DNA of 64,000 nt from Numida meleagris (lineage: Eukaryota > Chordata > Aves > Galliformes > Numididae). Below the pieces are notes generated by a model that did no database searches, was not told the origin of the DNA, and saw only the letters and a program-made list of their open reading frames with translations. Position numbers and translations under genes: made by a program. Where the stretch lies: the NCBI RefSeq assembly GCF_002078875.1, contig NC_034412.1:29395129-29459128 (forward strand), given 5' to 3'. Below are positions 52,849 to 64,000 of the stretch, one piece after another. Numbering within the stretch: position 1 is the first letter of the stretch; every line of letters starts with the position of its first letter.

Positions 52849-53891
52849 GTAAGCATAAAATTAGTTCTTCTGTAATATATTTGTGCTCTTCTTGGGATGC
52901 TTGTAGAAGAAACCGGTCTGAGTGCCACTGGTATTTTAATTATACTGTTTAGCCCCAGATCCCCTGTACTTTGTGTAAAGAACTGCCAGAGAGCTATAAA
53001 TAGTGCTTGATTTCTGTGTTATCCCCCTCAGTGCATAGCAAATGATGCGTTTAATATAGTTTGCATCTGTTATCACCTTCCTTAGCCAAATCATAGGTTG
53101 CTTGTTCTTTATTGAAATGCTATTCAGTGTTAATTGTACCAGAGTAATGTCCAGTGGATCTCTTTTGCTTCTCCTATAGTGTTCAAAACAACTTCACCTT
53201 ACAGATGGCTCCAGGTTATGTAAAAACTTGAACAGACAGATGAAATTGAGAGGTGTAATGAAAGGATGCCTGTTATCAGTAGCAAAACTAGAGTATGTTG
53301 ATATTTATATTGCACTGTGAGTGGGCTTGTTAATTTTCTGACTGAATCTGAAACAACTTAATACAGGCTGTTACTTGTGGGCAGTTGACATAAATGAGCT
53401 AGCTCTAGAAGTCTGCAATAGTTCTCATGAAAACTTGTTACTCAACATGAATTGATAGCTAGGTAAGCTGCAGAATGCCTGTAATATTTTTAAAGAAGGA
53501 ATTCTTTTTTAGACTACGTCTTCATAAAAATCCTGGCTTTTTCAGACATGGCTAGCAGATGTATTCATGTGAAGAGGTTGCTCCTTGCTGTTTCAATTGC
53601 TCTTAGTTTGTCTTCATCTGTTAGATGGACACTATCTATTTAGAGAATGTCTTTTACTTAAATTATTAATGGTATCAGATGTGCTATTTACTGTTTGGCA
53701 GCTGTTGAAGTATTAATAAGAAATTAGCCTCTGTCTTCTCTCAGTTGTTTCTGTTTGGCAATGTAAAGGAGTAATTCTTAGCAAGAACCAATTCATAATG
53801 TTTAAATGCAAATGAAATGAGGTCTTGCAGGAAGAAGAATATTTACTAGCTTCAGTATCCTATTCTGCCAGATTTCTGTTAGGAGGGGATA

Positions 53892-55001
53892 TCATAGAAT
53901 CATAGAATGGCCTGGGTTGAAAAGAACCTCAAGGATCATCCAGTTTCAACCCCCCTGCTGAGTGCAGGGTTGCCAACCACTAGACCAGGCTGCCCAGAGC
54001 CACGTCCAGCCTGGCCTCGAATGCCTCCAGGGATGTGGGGCATCTACAACCTCCTTGGGCAACCTGTTCCAGCATGTCACCACCCTCTGTGTGGAAAAAC
54101 TTCCGCCTAACATCTAACCTAAACCTCACCTGTCTTAGTTTAAAACCATTCCCCCTTGTTCTATCACTATCCACCCATGTAAACCCGTACCCCCTCCTGC
54201 TTATACCTTCAAGTATTGGAAGGCCACGATGAGGTCTCCCCCAGAGCCTTCTCTTCTCCAAGTTAAACAAGCCGAGTTTGCTCAACCTTTCTTCATAGGA
54301 GAGGTGTTCCAGCCCTCTGATCATCTTGGTGGTCCTCCTCTGGACCTGTTCCAGGAGCTCCACATCTTTCTTGTACTGGGAGCCCCAGGCCCAAATGCAG
54401 TACTCCAGATGGGGCCTCACAAGAGCCGAGTAGAGGGGACAATCACCTCCCTGTCCCTGCTGACCCTCCTCTTTTAATGCAGCGTAGTTGAACTTCCAGG
54501 CTGCCAGCGCACACTGCCAGCTTTTGTCCAGTTTCTCATCTGCCGGGACCCCCAAGTCCTTCTCCGCAGGGCTGCTCTTGAGGAGTTCTTCCCCCAGTTT
54601 GTATAAATACTTGGGATTGCCCTGGCCCAAGTGCAGCACCTTGTATTTGTCCTTGTTGAACCTCATTAGGTTCTCGTGGAATCACTTCTCCAGAATGTCC
54701 ACGTCCTTCTGTATGGCTTCCCTTCCCTCAGTGTATCGACTGCTCAACTTGGTGTCATCTGCAAACTTGCTGAGGGTACACTCGATTCCATTGTCTATGT
54801 CATTGATAAAGATGTTGAGGAGCTCTGGTCCCAAGACTGACCCCTGAGGGGCACCACTTGTGACTGGCCTCCATCCTGACATAGAACTGTTGATCACAAC
54901 CCTTTGGCTCTGACCTGCCAACCAGTTCTTAATCCACCAAACAGTCCATCCTTCAAATCTATACCTCTCCAATTTAGAGAGAAGGATGTGGTGAGGGACC
55001 A
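53892..55001 (-). mobile_element. CR1 LINE, 1.1 kb with reverse-transcriptase part
   Basis: The longest CR1 copy in the window, antisense in the last intron of the C4orf33-like locus. Minus-strand translation from 55,001 gives the second half of the reverse transcriptase, with [18 protein letters not shown] and the catalytic FADDTKL motif (FADD in place of YADD is usual for CR1). One stop at about 54,679 interrupts it, followed by a 228-residue frame ([42 protein letters not shown]). The 3' end has the CATAGAATCATAGAATGG tail. It is 5'-truncated inside the RT domain and cannot move by itself. It seems comparatively young, given few frame breaks. Confidence 0.96.
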
Positions 55002-55263
55002 TGAAAAGGCTCCGTCGCCATTCCCTCGTGCACCGATGCTGTCACTCCATGTGATATCCCTGTGATATCACTTTCCAGTAGGTCAAAAGTTGTAAACAGT
55101 ATTTGGCTGGAGTGCAGATATGTTGTAAAGCAGAGCATCATTTTGTTTTTGCTCTGACTGCATTTTCAGTCAACATAAATTGAGATAGTTTAAAGGTGGG
55201 TTCTTTAACTTCGTTTCATACTGTGGTACTTGTTTGTAGCTCAGGATTTTGCTTTCTTTCCAG

Positions 55264-55320
55264 TACAAGATTTTCAGAAACAGTGTTTACATTTCCAGAA
55301 AGCATGGAAAAAAGCATCAG
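55264..55320 (+). other. Possible 57-bp in-frame cassette exon
   Basis: A 57-bp segment bounded by TTTCTTTCCAG and GTAAAC, in the last intron of the C4orf33-like locus. Inserted between the last two exons it keeps phase: the TT of exon 4 joins its first T, and its final AG joins the T of exon 5. It then adds 19 residues (TRFSETVFTFPESMEKSI and S) without a stop. I know of no such exon in human C4orf33. It may be a chance pair of splice sites. Confidence 0.3.
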
Positions 55321-55390
55321 GTAAACCTACTGGGAATGTTGAAAGAAGGTACTATGAAACTTACTTATCTTTTTTCTCCTTTATCTATAG

Positions 55391-55517
55391 TCATTGTCTG
55401 GAATTTTTCCAGGAATTGAACCTGAAAGAACTAATGGGAGAAGACTGGAAGCAGCCTGAATCGGATATATGGAAGTCTCATGCTAATTCTCAAAATGGAT
55501 TGAGGCTTAAATTTTGA
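55391..55517 (+). pseudogene. C4orf33: C4orf33-like terminal exon with stop
   Basis: Acceptor TTATCTATAG. Codons give HCLEFFQELNLKELMGEDW then KQPESDIW, matching the human C-terminal HCLEYF...GEEWKQPESDLW, followed by a diverged tail of about 15 residues and a TGA. No obvious poly(A) signal was identified directly downstream. Confidence 0.88.
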
Positions 55518-57757
55518 TAGCATTAAGTTTGGATCAAACTGTATGAGGACAAGTTATTTCGGGCAGAGTTCATAAATATAAGATTAGTAAAGTTTCATTG
55601 ACACCAAAAGCATTGATCAATCACAATATCAACAGTAAAGTCTCTGCGTCAGTTACTTTTAAAAGTGTGAAGTGTGCAACTGCCGATGTTGCAGTTTATC
55701 TGAGTCTGGAGCTCTTAATCTGTGCAATGCAGATGAATTGATGCCTTCAATGAAGAGAAAATTGTGCTAAAATTACAGTTGTGTTTCCATGAGAGCTCTA
55801 AGGCTGATAAGGCAAGTGTCTGGCTGGAATCTCTTTCTTGCAGTTGCTGCATTTCTGCTGTATTTTCACCATGTTTTGTTTTTCTTCATAACTGAATGTG
55901 ACCCTTGTGCACCTAAATTTTTTGTTGCAAACAGGAGAAAGAATGCCTCCTTCAGGAACAGAAGATAATGTAACTGTCATGGTTTTTTGTAATCTGGTAC
56001 TTACACTGCAAGATGCTGTGGAGGTACAACACTAGCTAGCCTCATTCCTATACAAGTTTTCTATTTCAAGTATTCTTATATTCCTGTGCAAGTTTTCACT
56101 TGCACATTGCTGAAGGGGAATTTTTATCTGTTACTTTATTGGCAGAAGTCTCTGGTTCAAATTCAGTGTGGAATTTCTAATGATAATTATGTGCAGAGGG
56201 TAGTCTTTTTTTTTTTTTTTTAAAGTTTTGTGCACTCCAGGCAAAGCTTCTGGGGAAAGTTATGTTTAGTAAGACCTGGATACAGTTGTATGTCTACAAA
56301 AGCTTGGCCTTTTCAAGTAACCTTAAGGATTCAGCTCAGACATAAAAGAAAATTCAGACTAACAAATATTGTTTGCTTGCCTCTTAACCCCAGAAGAATG
56401 CAAATGCGTTGTGGGTACCTACTTTTCTCCTTATTAGCATGTGTATTTTAACACCACTGGGTACTGTTAGATTGTAAGATCTAATCAGTGAACTTTCACA
56501 GAATTTAGTTGTTCCTTTCTTGTCCTATCTAAGGTGTTAGAAAATAGGAAGCTTTCCCACTGACTGGATCCTATGTCTGAAAAGTGGATGACTTGAAAAT
56601 TAAAATTCTTTGGTTTAGTTCAGAATGAGAAGAATTTGAATCAAGATGTGGTTCTCAGTCTGTTGTTGCTAAGAGGATTTCCTGCATCTGTTGAAGTGTC
56701 ATCATCACAGAGTGGAAGTTGGTCATATTCTATGTGAGAAGGATTGTTCTGAGAGTCTGAGGGCACGTGGTTGAGTCAAGGGAAAGAGTATGTGGTAGAG
56801 GGCTACAGACTGCTGTATAGTTTAGACCAACGCAAGTTGTGTGGAGAAGTTAGGCAGGGGTGACTTGTTCTGTTATGAAGATGGACCGTCTATGAAGCTA
56901 GTGAGTGAGTGTCACACTCAAAGTAGAGAAATGTGGTTCTTTTCTAAACAAACGGCCAGAAATAGTGTATGAGAATTTTCTGTTGTTTCAATGGGAGATG
57001 AAAAGGGTACTGAAACTTCGAAAACAAAAAAATAGCAAACAGGTTCATGGAATTATCTCCGCTGAAAATAACTGGGAGTAAGGAGTGCAGTAGAGCAAAC
57101 ATATGCTTTTTTTACTTTTTATTTTCACTCTTCCTTAGGGATCTACTTATGATAAAAACCACTGTGCTAGATGGATCATTAGTCTAAAACATAGTAGCTG
57201 TTATCTCTAGAAAGAAAGGCTGAAGGAATTGTTATTTAATTCCCTGCAGTTGTTTCTCATTAATTACAAATTACACTAGAAGTGCACATTACAGCCAAGA
57301 GACAAAGCAACCGCTCTTGCTGATGTTCTCAAAAATCTCATGCTGAACCAAGGTAATAAGAAAGGAAAAGAGCACCACAGCAGTAGAGGTGGAATATGGC
57401 TTGGGCTCGTCTTACATCTAAGGAATTCCATGAAAGGATTTGTGTTCATTCTTCTCCACACAAAATGGCTTTCTTTAATTGTTGTGTACAGTTTTTGTGT
57501 GTTTCTTGTCATGAGCTGCTACTAGATGGAAATATTTACTTTGAATAGTTGATAATAGAGCTTTATAGTTTCATGTCACCTGATTTATTGCAGAATAAAT
57601 ATTCTATGATACAAACTTGTTTTTATAAGATTTCCAAACCATATATCACTTATTTCATCCCTTTACAGGCTTTATTTAATTCATCTTATGAACAGCGATA
57701 TGTGTGCTGAAAACACACACACACGTTCCCAGGTTTCAGCACCACTTGAAAACACTC
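55518..57757. other. Gene-free stretch downstream of the pseudogene
   Basis: No recognisable coding or mobile element. A T-run of about 17 lies near 56,205-56,221. Confidence 0.5.
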
Positions 57758-57802
57758 TCACTCACACTCTCTCTCTCTCGCGCGCACTCTCTCTCTCTCA
57801 CA

Positions 57803-57841
<39 letters not shown>
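57758..57841. repeat. Compound CT/CG/CA microsatellite
   Basis: CACTCTCTCTCTCTCG is followed by CGCGCACTCTCTCTCTCTC and then about 18 CA units. A shorter CA tract lies at 57,712-57,724. Such compound dinucleotide arrays are length-polymorphic. The Thr/His-rich frame across it is an artefact. Confidence 0.95.
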
Positions 57842-57842
<1 letters not shown>

Positions 57843-58210
57843 AGCAGCAAGAAAAGCTCTTTTTATTCAAAGGTGTAGCACTCCTTTTATAATACTTGTT
57901 ATCCACTATTGCCATCTAAAGCTTACTCTCTTAATGCTGATTGGATATTTTTGCTGAGGCATGTAGCAGTGAAGCATGAAGCAGTATTTTCCATCTATTG
58001 ACATATCAAAAGGTAGCTTATCGGATCATTTTAGTTTGCCATTTTTCCTGCGTCACGGGTACATTCTTTGGTCAACTAGTCCTTGTTCCTTCGGGGAGGG
58101 GCCTTTCTCGTTACATCTTGTATCCTCGCAACCGCCTATTACAACAGCGTGCTGTTCGATTTGGCATGTGATCATATGGTCACACACCTGAAACCAAGAA
58201 CTATTAAATA

Positions 58211-58267
58211 TGTGCGCTGCTCTGAAAATAATGCCTCCTGCTTTATTCTGTTGGCCCATGATGTCAG
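58211..58267 (+). mobile_element. Mariner terminal fragment
   Basis: GCGCTGCTCTGAAAATAATGCCTCCTGC..TTATTCTGTTGGCCCATGATGTCAG is the first 57 bp of the mariner family seen at 59,530, preceded by TA. The similarity stops just after GATGTCAG. Confidence 0.75.
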
Positions 58268-59529
58268 CCCCCCAGAAATCCACAAACCAACTCCCTAAAC
58301 AAAAATAAATTTGTAAGCTAAGTGAGTGAAATAAAAGAGACCCAGACATCAGGATTAAGAAGGGCATTGCAGGCATTTCCTTCTTTGGAGAAAGTTTTTT
58401 CATACTGGCAGTTCCTTTAGATAAGACTGTTTCTGCACGGTGCATCTCTGTGTTGTCAAACTTAGTGAGATTTAGCACTCAGGATTGAACAGAGTTTCTG
58501 ATCTAATGAGAAATGCAAATTCTTTTTTCTTAAATTTTTGCACCTGCCTAGTTGATTTTAGTAGGGAAGTAAATAGAATGCTTTCCATCTCAGTTAATCT
58601 GTGGATTTGATGCTTGGGTGAGGCTCTCCAGATTGGTTAGTAGATTTGGTAAATGATGTAGGGAATAGTAATCGCATTCTGCGTGTGTTAGTGTCACAGT
58701 GCCAAGTCTTCCTTTTCAGCCTCATGAGTCCACTGTGCCTGAAGTGCTTAGAATCACGGTAGAGTTGCTTTTGAGATGTGTAATTTATCTTTCAAAATGG
58801 AGATGATTGCACAGGCTGTCCTAGGTGTTGACTGTTTCTCCCAGTGTGATATTCTCAGTAATGTAAAATACTGAGTTCATTTTTATTTTTTATTTCTTCT
58901 TTTTTTTAAATATCTTCCTACTCCGCGGTTCTTGAATGTATTCTGAAAAACCTGTATGGTTTCCAATAATGTCTGTTTTTCTACTGAGATCTTTTTTTTT
59001 TTCCAGATCAGCAAGACTTGAATAACCTCCTTAAAGTAAACTTTGTCTAAAAACTCTGTGCAACTTCTCACTCTTCTATTTAGCTTGTGCATCAGCATTT
59101 GTAACTCAAAACATTAGTTTAGTCATTCTGACTGGGTTTTGTTCACAAAAGTTGTCTGCTCTGATTTTAAACTTCATAAAAGCTATCCTGTATTTTTTTT
59201 CTCATTGAATGATGAATTTTTAAAGAAAAGGTAGTGCTAATTGAAAAATTATTCATTATTATACATAGTGATCTTGAAATTAGGCATTTGTATGGACGAG
59301 TAAATGGCTAGTTTAGAACTCCTCCTCATTGTCTGGTTTTGCATACAGCAGCATTGTAACTAATTTTGATCGTAAGGATTTATTTGTTTAAAATAAATTC
59401 CAAGGATTATATAAAATGACTTCTTTCAGACTTTGGTATGAAGCTAGGCCACCTGTTTTTTGGCAGCTGTGGCTTTTTCTAACTTCTTTCTTAGTTGTAA
59501 TGTTCCCTAAAACACCTGAGAATAGAATA
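58268..59529. other. Gene-free stretch
   Basis: Nothing recognisable lies between the two mariner pieces. Confidence 0.5.
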
Positions 59530-60071
59530 CAAGGGCTGCTCCAGAAGTAATGCCTCCTGTTTTATTATTCTGGCCCATGATGTCAGAGGAGGATATTGGT
59601 GGTATGGCAGTAGAGATTGAACCTTCCACCAATGTTCCATTACATGCTGTTGTCATAAGACAGATGGAAGCAGTGGGGCAATCTGACAAAATGACACCCA
59701 ACATCAGGAAGTGGGGATGAAGCAAAGGTGTGTCACTGAATTCCTCCATGCAGGAAAAAAATGGCACCCACTGACATTCATCAGCACTTGCTGAGCATTT
59801 ATGGGGACCATGCAGTGGATGTGAGCATAGTGAGGCGGTGGGTGGTGCATTTCAGCAGCGGCAGCAGCAGCTGTGGTGCAGATTTTTATTGGTGCAACAT
59901 GCAGGCTCTTGTTCACTGCTGATGAAAATGCTTAGTTAATGGTGGTGACTACATTGAAAAACAGTGTTCTGTAGCTGAGAATGTGCTCTACCAAAGTGTT
60001 ATTGTTCTCTTTGTATCTGTTGTAGATTCCATGGACATAAATTAGAGGTGTTACTTTCAGAGTGACCTATG
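59530..60071 (+). mobile_element. Mariner non-autonomous element, both ends present
   Basis: A 542-bp element flanked by TA (59,528-59,529 and 60,072-60,073), the mariner target duplication. The 5' end CAAGGGCTGCTCCAGAAG and the reverse complement of the 3' end, CATAGGTCACTCTGAAAG, are diverged terminal inverted repeats. It holds the transposase N-terminus (MKQRCVTEFLHA, then a one-base shift in an A-run, then a degraded VYGD..VDVS.VRRWV helix-turn-helix region), a GCA-rich patch, and the C-terminus (CANGGDY-type remnant and VENAE-like end). The catalytic middle is deleted. It resembles the chicken Mariner1_GG/Galluhop group. Confidence 0.82.
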
Positions 60072-61454
60072 TAACCGTGGTCTGTTGTGTGTGTCTCAGC
60101 AGCTAATCAGAGCGTACTAATTACAAGCTGTTCTGTAAAACCTAGTTTGCAGTGTATTGGTGATCCACATTCACATGATGCGCGTCCACATGAGCCCTTC
60201 TATCTGCAGTAAAAATCACTTGAGAATCTTAGGTCTTGTTAGAAGAGTGACAGCTATGGAGCTTGTAATTGCTGTCACGCTCTAAGCTGAGTATGTCATC
60301 TGTTTCACAAACGGAGACAACAGGATTATCTATGTTTATTTTTGATGAAAAGTTAACTATTTCTTTCCTTGCTTTCAGCAAAGTCTACAAGTTTGTTTTT
60401 GATATTTTAGGAGTACTTTGGAAGAGGAAGATTGTGTGAAGCTTCCCTCTTTGTTTAAACTCCATTAACATTGATATCACTTATTTCAAAATCTAATGGT
60501 TAAAAGCTGGCAAAACCTGATGTGAGGTGTGAGCCTAGAAGGCTGAGTGTTTGGAAACACTACACAATGGAAGAGCTATATTGAATGAAGAAATAATCTG
60601 TTGGCATTCGTTACCCATTCTTGTTTGATTAGATATGTTGAGCTATAAATTGTAATGAATGATATCATGCAGCCCTGGAATGCCTATGTGGAATTGAGTA
60701 GTCTTAAGTGCAAGTGGGTTGGAGAACATGAAATAGAAAACTCATACCACGAGGGATACTGTGGGAAAAAGGGGAAAAAAAAAAAATCAGATTTGCTTGC
60801 AATTTCAGATGTCCTTTCCAGCTACATTAAATCAGCACTGTTGCTCTCAGAAAACTTGCTGGAATTTTCTTACTAAAATTATTTTCTTATTGGTTGGATT
60901 CAAAGTATTTAAGCATCTGTGGTCTGGATCAGAAAATTTGTGTTTAATTCTGAGATTTGCTGAGCAGCATCTGTAAGCCTGTCATCAGCAAGAAGTCCGA
61001 TCTTGTGTTCCAGGTGTGGTGGATGCTTCCTTTCTGACAGAATTAGAGTCTGTGACAATATCAGAGCTGTCATTTGAAACAAAAACTTATGCCCCACTCA
61101 CCCAAAGAAAGTACACCAAAGCTTAGTTTGGTAGTGCCTGGTTATTTATACTTCAGGATTTTGTGCTCCTTTTCACTTTTTGTCCTCCAATGCTTATCCA
61201 AAGAAAAATACAACTTCTACCTGAACTGTGTATGCACTAGCAGTTTGGTCAATAGGCTGGGTGCATGCATCAGTTGACAGATTAGCTGGTTCTTATTTAA
61301 TAAAGTGCGAACGACTGAAAATTGCAACCCTTTTTACTTCAGATGAACAGTAATTGAACTTTTTCTCCGCTTAGGCTACTGTGCAAAAACAGTAAAAATC
61401 TGTTCATGTGTGCCTACTTTTCCTCCTGTTTAGATGAGATTGCTCCATGGATTT
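60072..61454. other. Gene-free stretch
   Basis: No recognisable gene, RNA or repeat. A-run near 60,774-60,786. Confidence 0.5.
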
Positions 61455-61727
61455 GTGATAGGACAAGGGAAAATGATTTCAAACTAAAGGAGGGGAGATT
61501 TAGATTGGATTCAAGGAAGAAGTTCTTTTTACAGTAATTGTGGTGAGGCACTGGAACAGGTTGCCCAGGGAGGTGGTGGATGCCCTGTCCTTCGATACAT
61601 TCAAGGTCAGGCTGCATGGGGCTCTGAGCAACCTGATCTAGCTGTAGGTGTCCCTGTTCATTGCAGGGGGGTTGGAAGGGACCTTTAAAGGTCATCCAAT
61701 CCAACTCAGAGATTACTCTATAATTTA
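61455..61727 (+). mobile_element. CR1 LINE fragment
   Basis: CR1 3' end on the + strand: GTGATAGGACAAGGG, CTGGAACAGGTTGCCCAGG, GGAGGTGGTGGATGCC, GGGTTGGAAGGGACC and TCATCCAATCCAACTC, ending without a clear ATTCTATGATTCT array (ACTCTATAATTTA). It is 5'-truncated. Confidence 0.93.
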
Positions 61728-63497
61728 AAAGTAATCAGAACAGGGAGGATAGGAAAGCAGTGCAGCCGCATAGACTATTTTCATGGAAAACCAGTCAAAA
61801 GTTTGTGTAGCCACCAGAAGATGAGGCCATCATAAAACATCCAGAGTTAAGATGCTAGTTCATAGGAATTTATCTAAACTAGAATTTGCATCGGTTCTGA
61901 GTAAGTAAAGCTATATTTTTTTGTTTGTTTTTTGTTGTGTGTGTGTGGTTTTTTGGTAAGACAAAGAACTTACTATGAGGTTGTTGATTGCTCAAACTTT
62001 ACCTGTCTTTAAATTTATATATGGGATTCTTTGCCAGTTATATAGTGTGAGAAATTAATAAACAGAATCCAAACATCTGGTTCTTCAAATTGTTTCCATG
62101 CCTAGTAATTTACTTCAGACAGAGCAAAAAAGCTGGTGAGATTTTGATTTATGCTTTGTGTGTCTCTGCGTTACTTAAATGTGGATACTGTTTTCATTTG
62201 TAACTGCTGTAAACTGTTTGCATGAAGATAACAGACCATTGCAGTCACACATTTTCAAGGCATACTTACAAGTGGTCTTCGATTCTGATGGATAACTAGA
62301 ACAGAAGAGTCAAGTTACTGTCTGAAGTTGTTACTTTTCTGTCTACAGCATCATGAACACATTTAGGCATACGATATAAATAAAATTTCACTTTGCTGTT
62401 CTGAGATGCACATAAATATGCTTTGTCATCTACCACTTTCTGTCCTAATCAAGTAGCACTTACGTTGCTGCAGGTACTGTAACACCTAATCATGCTATAA
62501 CCAAGGGTAAAGAGTAATTTTTTTCTGGTGTTACTTGTTTTTATATATTTACCTGTAGTTAGATAAAGTGATTGGGCAGCTTCAAAATTGTCCTTTTATT
62601 TTTAATGAGTCTCTGACGAAGCTAGAGAGGAAATGACTAGTGTCTCATAAAAGCAGAAGCACTTAACTGCAGGTGCTAGGCAGATGCATATGAAATCACA
62701 TTTAACTAATTTTTAACCTGATGAAATCCCTTTACTTGTGAACATCTAACATTGAAATCTCATATGCTGTCTTAAAGTATATCAGCACTGGCATTATTCT
62801 TTGCCAAAAACTGTGAAATAAGGAACTTTGTTGTAGAACAAATATTTCAGTCTGGAAGAAAATTAGGTTGCTGTAGTGTACAGGAGAAATCAGCAAGTGA
62901 CCAGGTCAGCTAATTCTAACCTCATTGCATCTTAATTATGAAGATGAAACTAGTGGACTTGGATAGGCAAAGCAAATTACAGATTCTGGGAACGATGAGA
63001 AATGAAGGTCTTTTAGATGTTAAGTTCAGTGCTTAGTAGAAGTACAACAAACTATAAAAATTAAGATAAAAGCTATAGAATGAGGTAATTGATAGACTTT
63101 CTGATCTTATGAAGATTAACACCTTTCTGTAATATAGGAAATGCTGTATTTTTCTACATAATTAAGTAGAATGCATGGAGAGGGGAGGGCAAGTGATAAT
63201 ACTGCTGATCATATAATGTGCAACAGGAGAAACTATTATAAGAAACTGAAATACTCCTACTTTTAAAAGTAACTGACTGCCAGTCTTATAGAAGAACAAT
63301 ATGCATATGATTGTAACTGGGCGTGTAAAAGTTGCTGCATTTTCTACAAAGTCCCTTTTTTGATTGTTTTTAGATTAATGTCAGTGTCCCTTTTTAATGT
63401 TTTCTGGGCAAAGCAGTAACTAAATTCACTATGAATAAAACTTTTGCTTAAAATAAGTCTTCAGTGTTGTATTAGGTGAATAACAGAGCACTCGGGC
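61728..63497. other. Gene-free stretch
   Basis: AT-rich sequence with no recognisable gene or repeat. A TG tract lies near 61,937-61,948. Confidence 0.5.
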
Positions 63498-63838
63498 TGT
63501 AACGTGGAAGGCCCTTCCCCATTTTGCTTTCTGTTGGTTGACCTACTTGAACCCATGTCGTAAGACGGGGAGGCTGTACTTCTTCGTTTTCATAACAAGG
63601 TGTATAACTACCCCGTATATGGGCTTTTCGGAAGTGAGTGGACAGAGCGGGATATTCAATATGATTGGCCAGGAGCCCGCGTGAGCTTCTGGAACAGTCT
63701 AGTACAAGATAAGAAATACTATATAGTTATATAGCTTTTACCAATAAACGCCATTTTGCTGCTCATCATATTGATGTGCTTTGTGCAGTAGCTGGCCAGG
63801 ACCGGGTTTTGGTTCTCTGCATGCAAGGGTAATACGAA
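63498..63838 (+). mobile_element. Alpharetrovirus-like LTR (EAV/ART-CH type)
   Basis: Motifs in order: TGTAACGTGGAAGG at the presumed start, a second possible start TGTCGTAAGACGG at 63,556, ATTGGCCAGG (CCAAT-type), a TATATAG cluster near 63,720-63,733, CCAATAAACGCCATTTTGC (poly(A) signal at 63,743-63,748), then TGATGTGC and TAGCTGGCCAGGACC. The AATAAACGCCATTTT word directly behind the TATA region is a hallmark of avian leukosis and related endogenous (EAV, ART-CH) LTRs. Ends and target duplication are not fixed, and no viral genes follow before the window ends. Confidence 0.7.
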
Positions 63839-64000
63839 AAGGGTCGCCAGAGTTCAGTAACAACAAGAAAATGAGAACAATTTTTTTTTTTGAGGCATTT
63901 TTTCTTTTTGATTAGATAATTCCTTTTTTTTCCTTAAATAAATAAATAAAAATTAAAAAAAATTATACATATATGTATGTATATTGTAAGGAAATCACTT
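63839..64000. other. Low-complexity right edge
   Basis: T-runs and an AAATAAATAAATAAA stretch, then TATATGTATGTATAT. No viral primer-binding site or gag-like coding was recognised. Confidence 0.5.

Larger units (their letters stand above)
50982..55517 (+). pseudogene. C4orf33: C4orf33 homologue (UPF0462 family), disrupted
   Basis: Five exons align in order with the human C4orf33 protein, a roughly 200-residue UPF0462 protein of unknown function. Seen: KMELRIEHMQDGLPVSHDP and APFFNDPPAPLG in exon 1, VEAFFLSDRTEQ in exon 2, HGQHLLLLLSG and AWK in exon 3, EELPLEF, HLPWNYFPP, NALAIHGS and ALYPVPGQELQEGQKPD in exon 4, and HCLEFF plus GEDWKQPESDIW in exon 5. All introns keep GT/AG ends and phases fit between neighbours. 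Lesions: stop codons at 51,159-51,161 (where the family has W) and 51,165-51,167 (where it has Y), and a deletion of about 7 bp in exon 2 that shifts the frame. With three lesions the copy cannot encode the family protein. Retained introns mean it is not a processed copy. Whether it is the only C4orf33 in this genome or a duplicate cannot be told here. Confidence 0.85.

Noticed and set aside
53980..54666. 228-residue minus-strand frame as a host gene
   Set aside because: It is the C-terminal part of a 5'-truncated CR1 ORF2, not a host gene.
57688..57957. Thr/His-rich frame
   Set aside because: It is produced by the CT/CA microsatellite.

Overview
This is nuclear DNA from a bird, most likely a chicken or other galliform. 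The evidence is a set of CR1 retrotransposon copies truncated at the 5' end and ending in the avian ATTCTATGATTCT-type 3' tail, solo LTRs of bird endogenous retroviruses, a mariner family typical of the chicken genome, and an alpharetrovirus-style LTR close to the right end. The DNA is AT-rich, and most of it reads as intergenic desert with no conserved coding. No intact protein-coding gene was found. Layout: bases 1-48,000 are a gene desert. They hold an LTR fragment at the left edge (family B), three solo LTRs of one family (A; near 2.9, 23.3 and 40.5 kb, all on the + strand), CR1 copies near 4, 12.4, 13.2 and 40.2 kb, a 152-bp mini-LTR at 16.1 kb, a mariner deletion derivative at 18.9 kb, an ERVL-type LTR at 26.8 kb, two close palindromes at 28.3 kb, possible ancient SINE relics at 33.0 and 38.1 kb, and a family-B solo LTR at 39.5 kb with a small internal inversion. 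The one host gene recognised is at 50,982-55,517 on the + strand. It is the homologue of human C4orf33 (UPF0462 family) in five exons, all with GT/AG splice sites, but it carries two in-frame stop codons and a frameshifting deletion, so it reads as a pseudogene. An antisense family-B LTR lies just after its third exon and an antisense 1.1-kb CR1 with reverse-transcriptase motifs lies in its last intron. A possible 57-bp cassette exon would keep the frame between its last two exons. A separate candidate coiled-coil exon lies at 48,168-48,352. The right part (55.5-64 kb) holds a CT/CA microsatellite, a mariner end fragment, a mariner deletion derivative complete at both ends, a CR1 copy and the alpharetrovirus-like LTR. 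Nothing here forms a pathway or operon. The main interest is the decaying C4orf33 locus, the evidence from target-site duplications and internal rearrangements in the mobile elements, and several inverted repeats not explained by known families. All family names rest on recognition by eye, without database searches.
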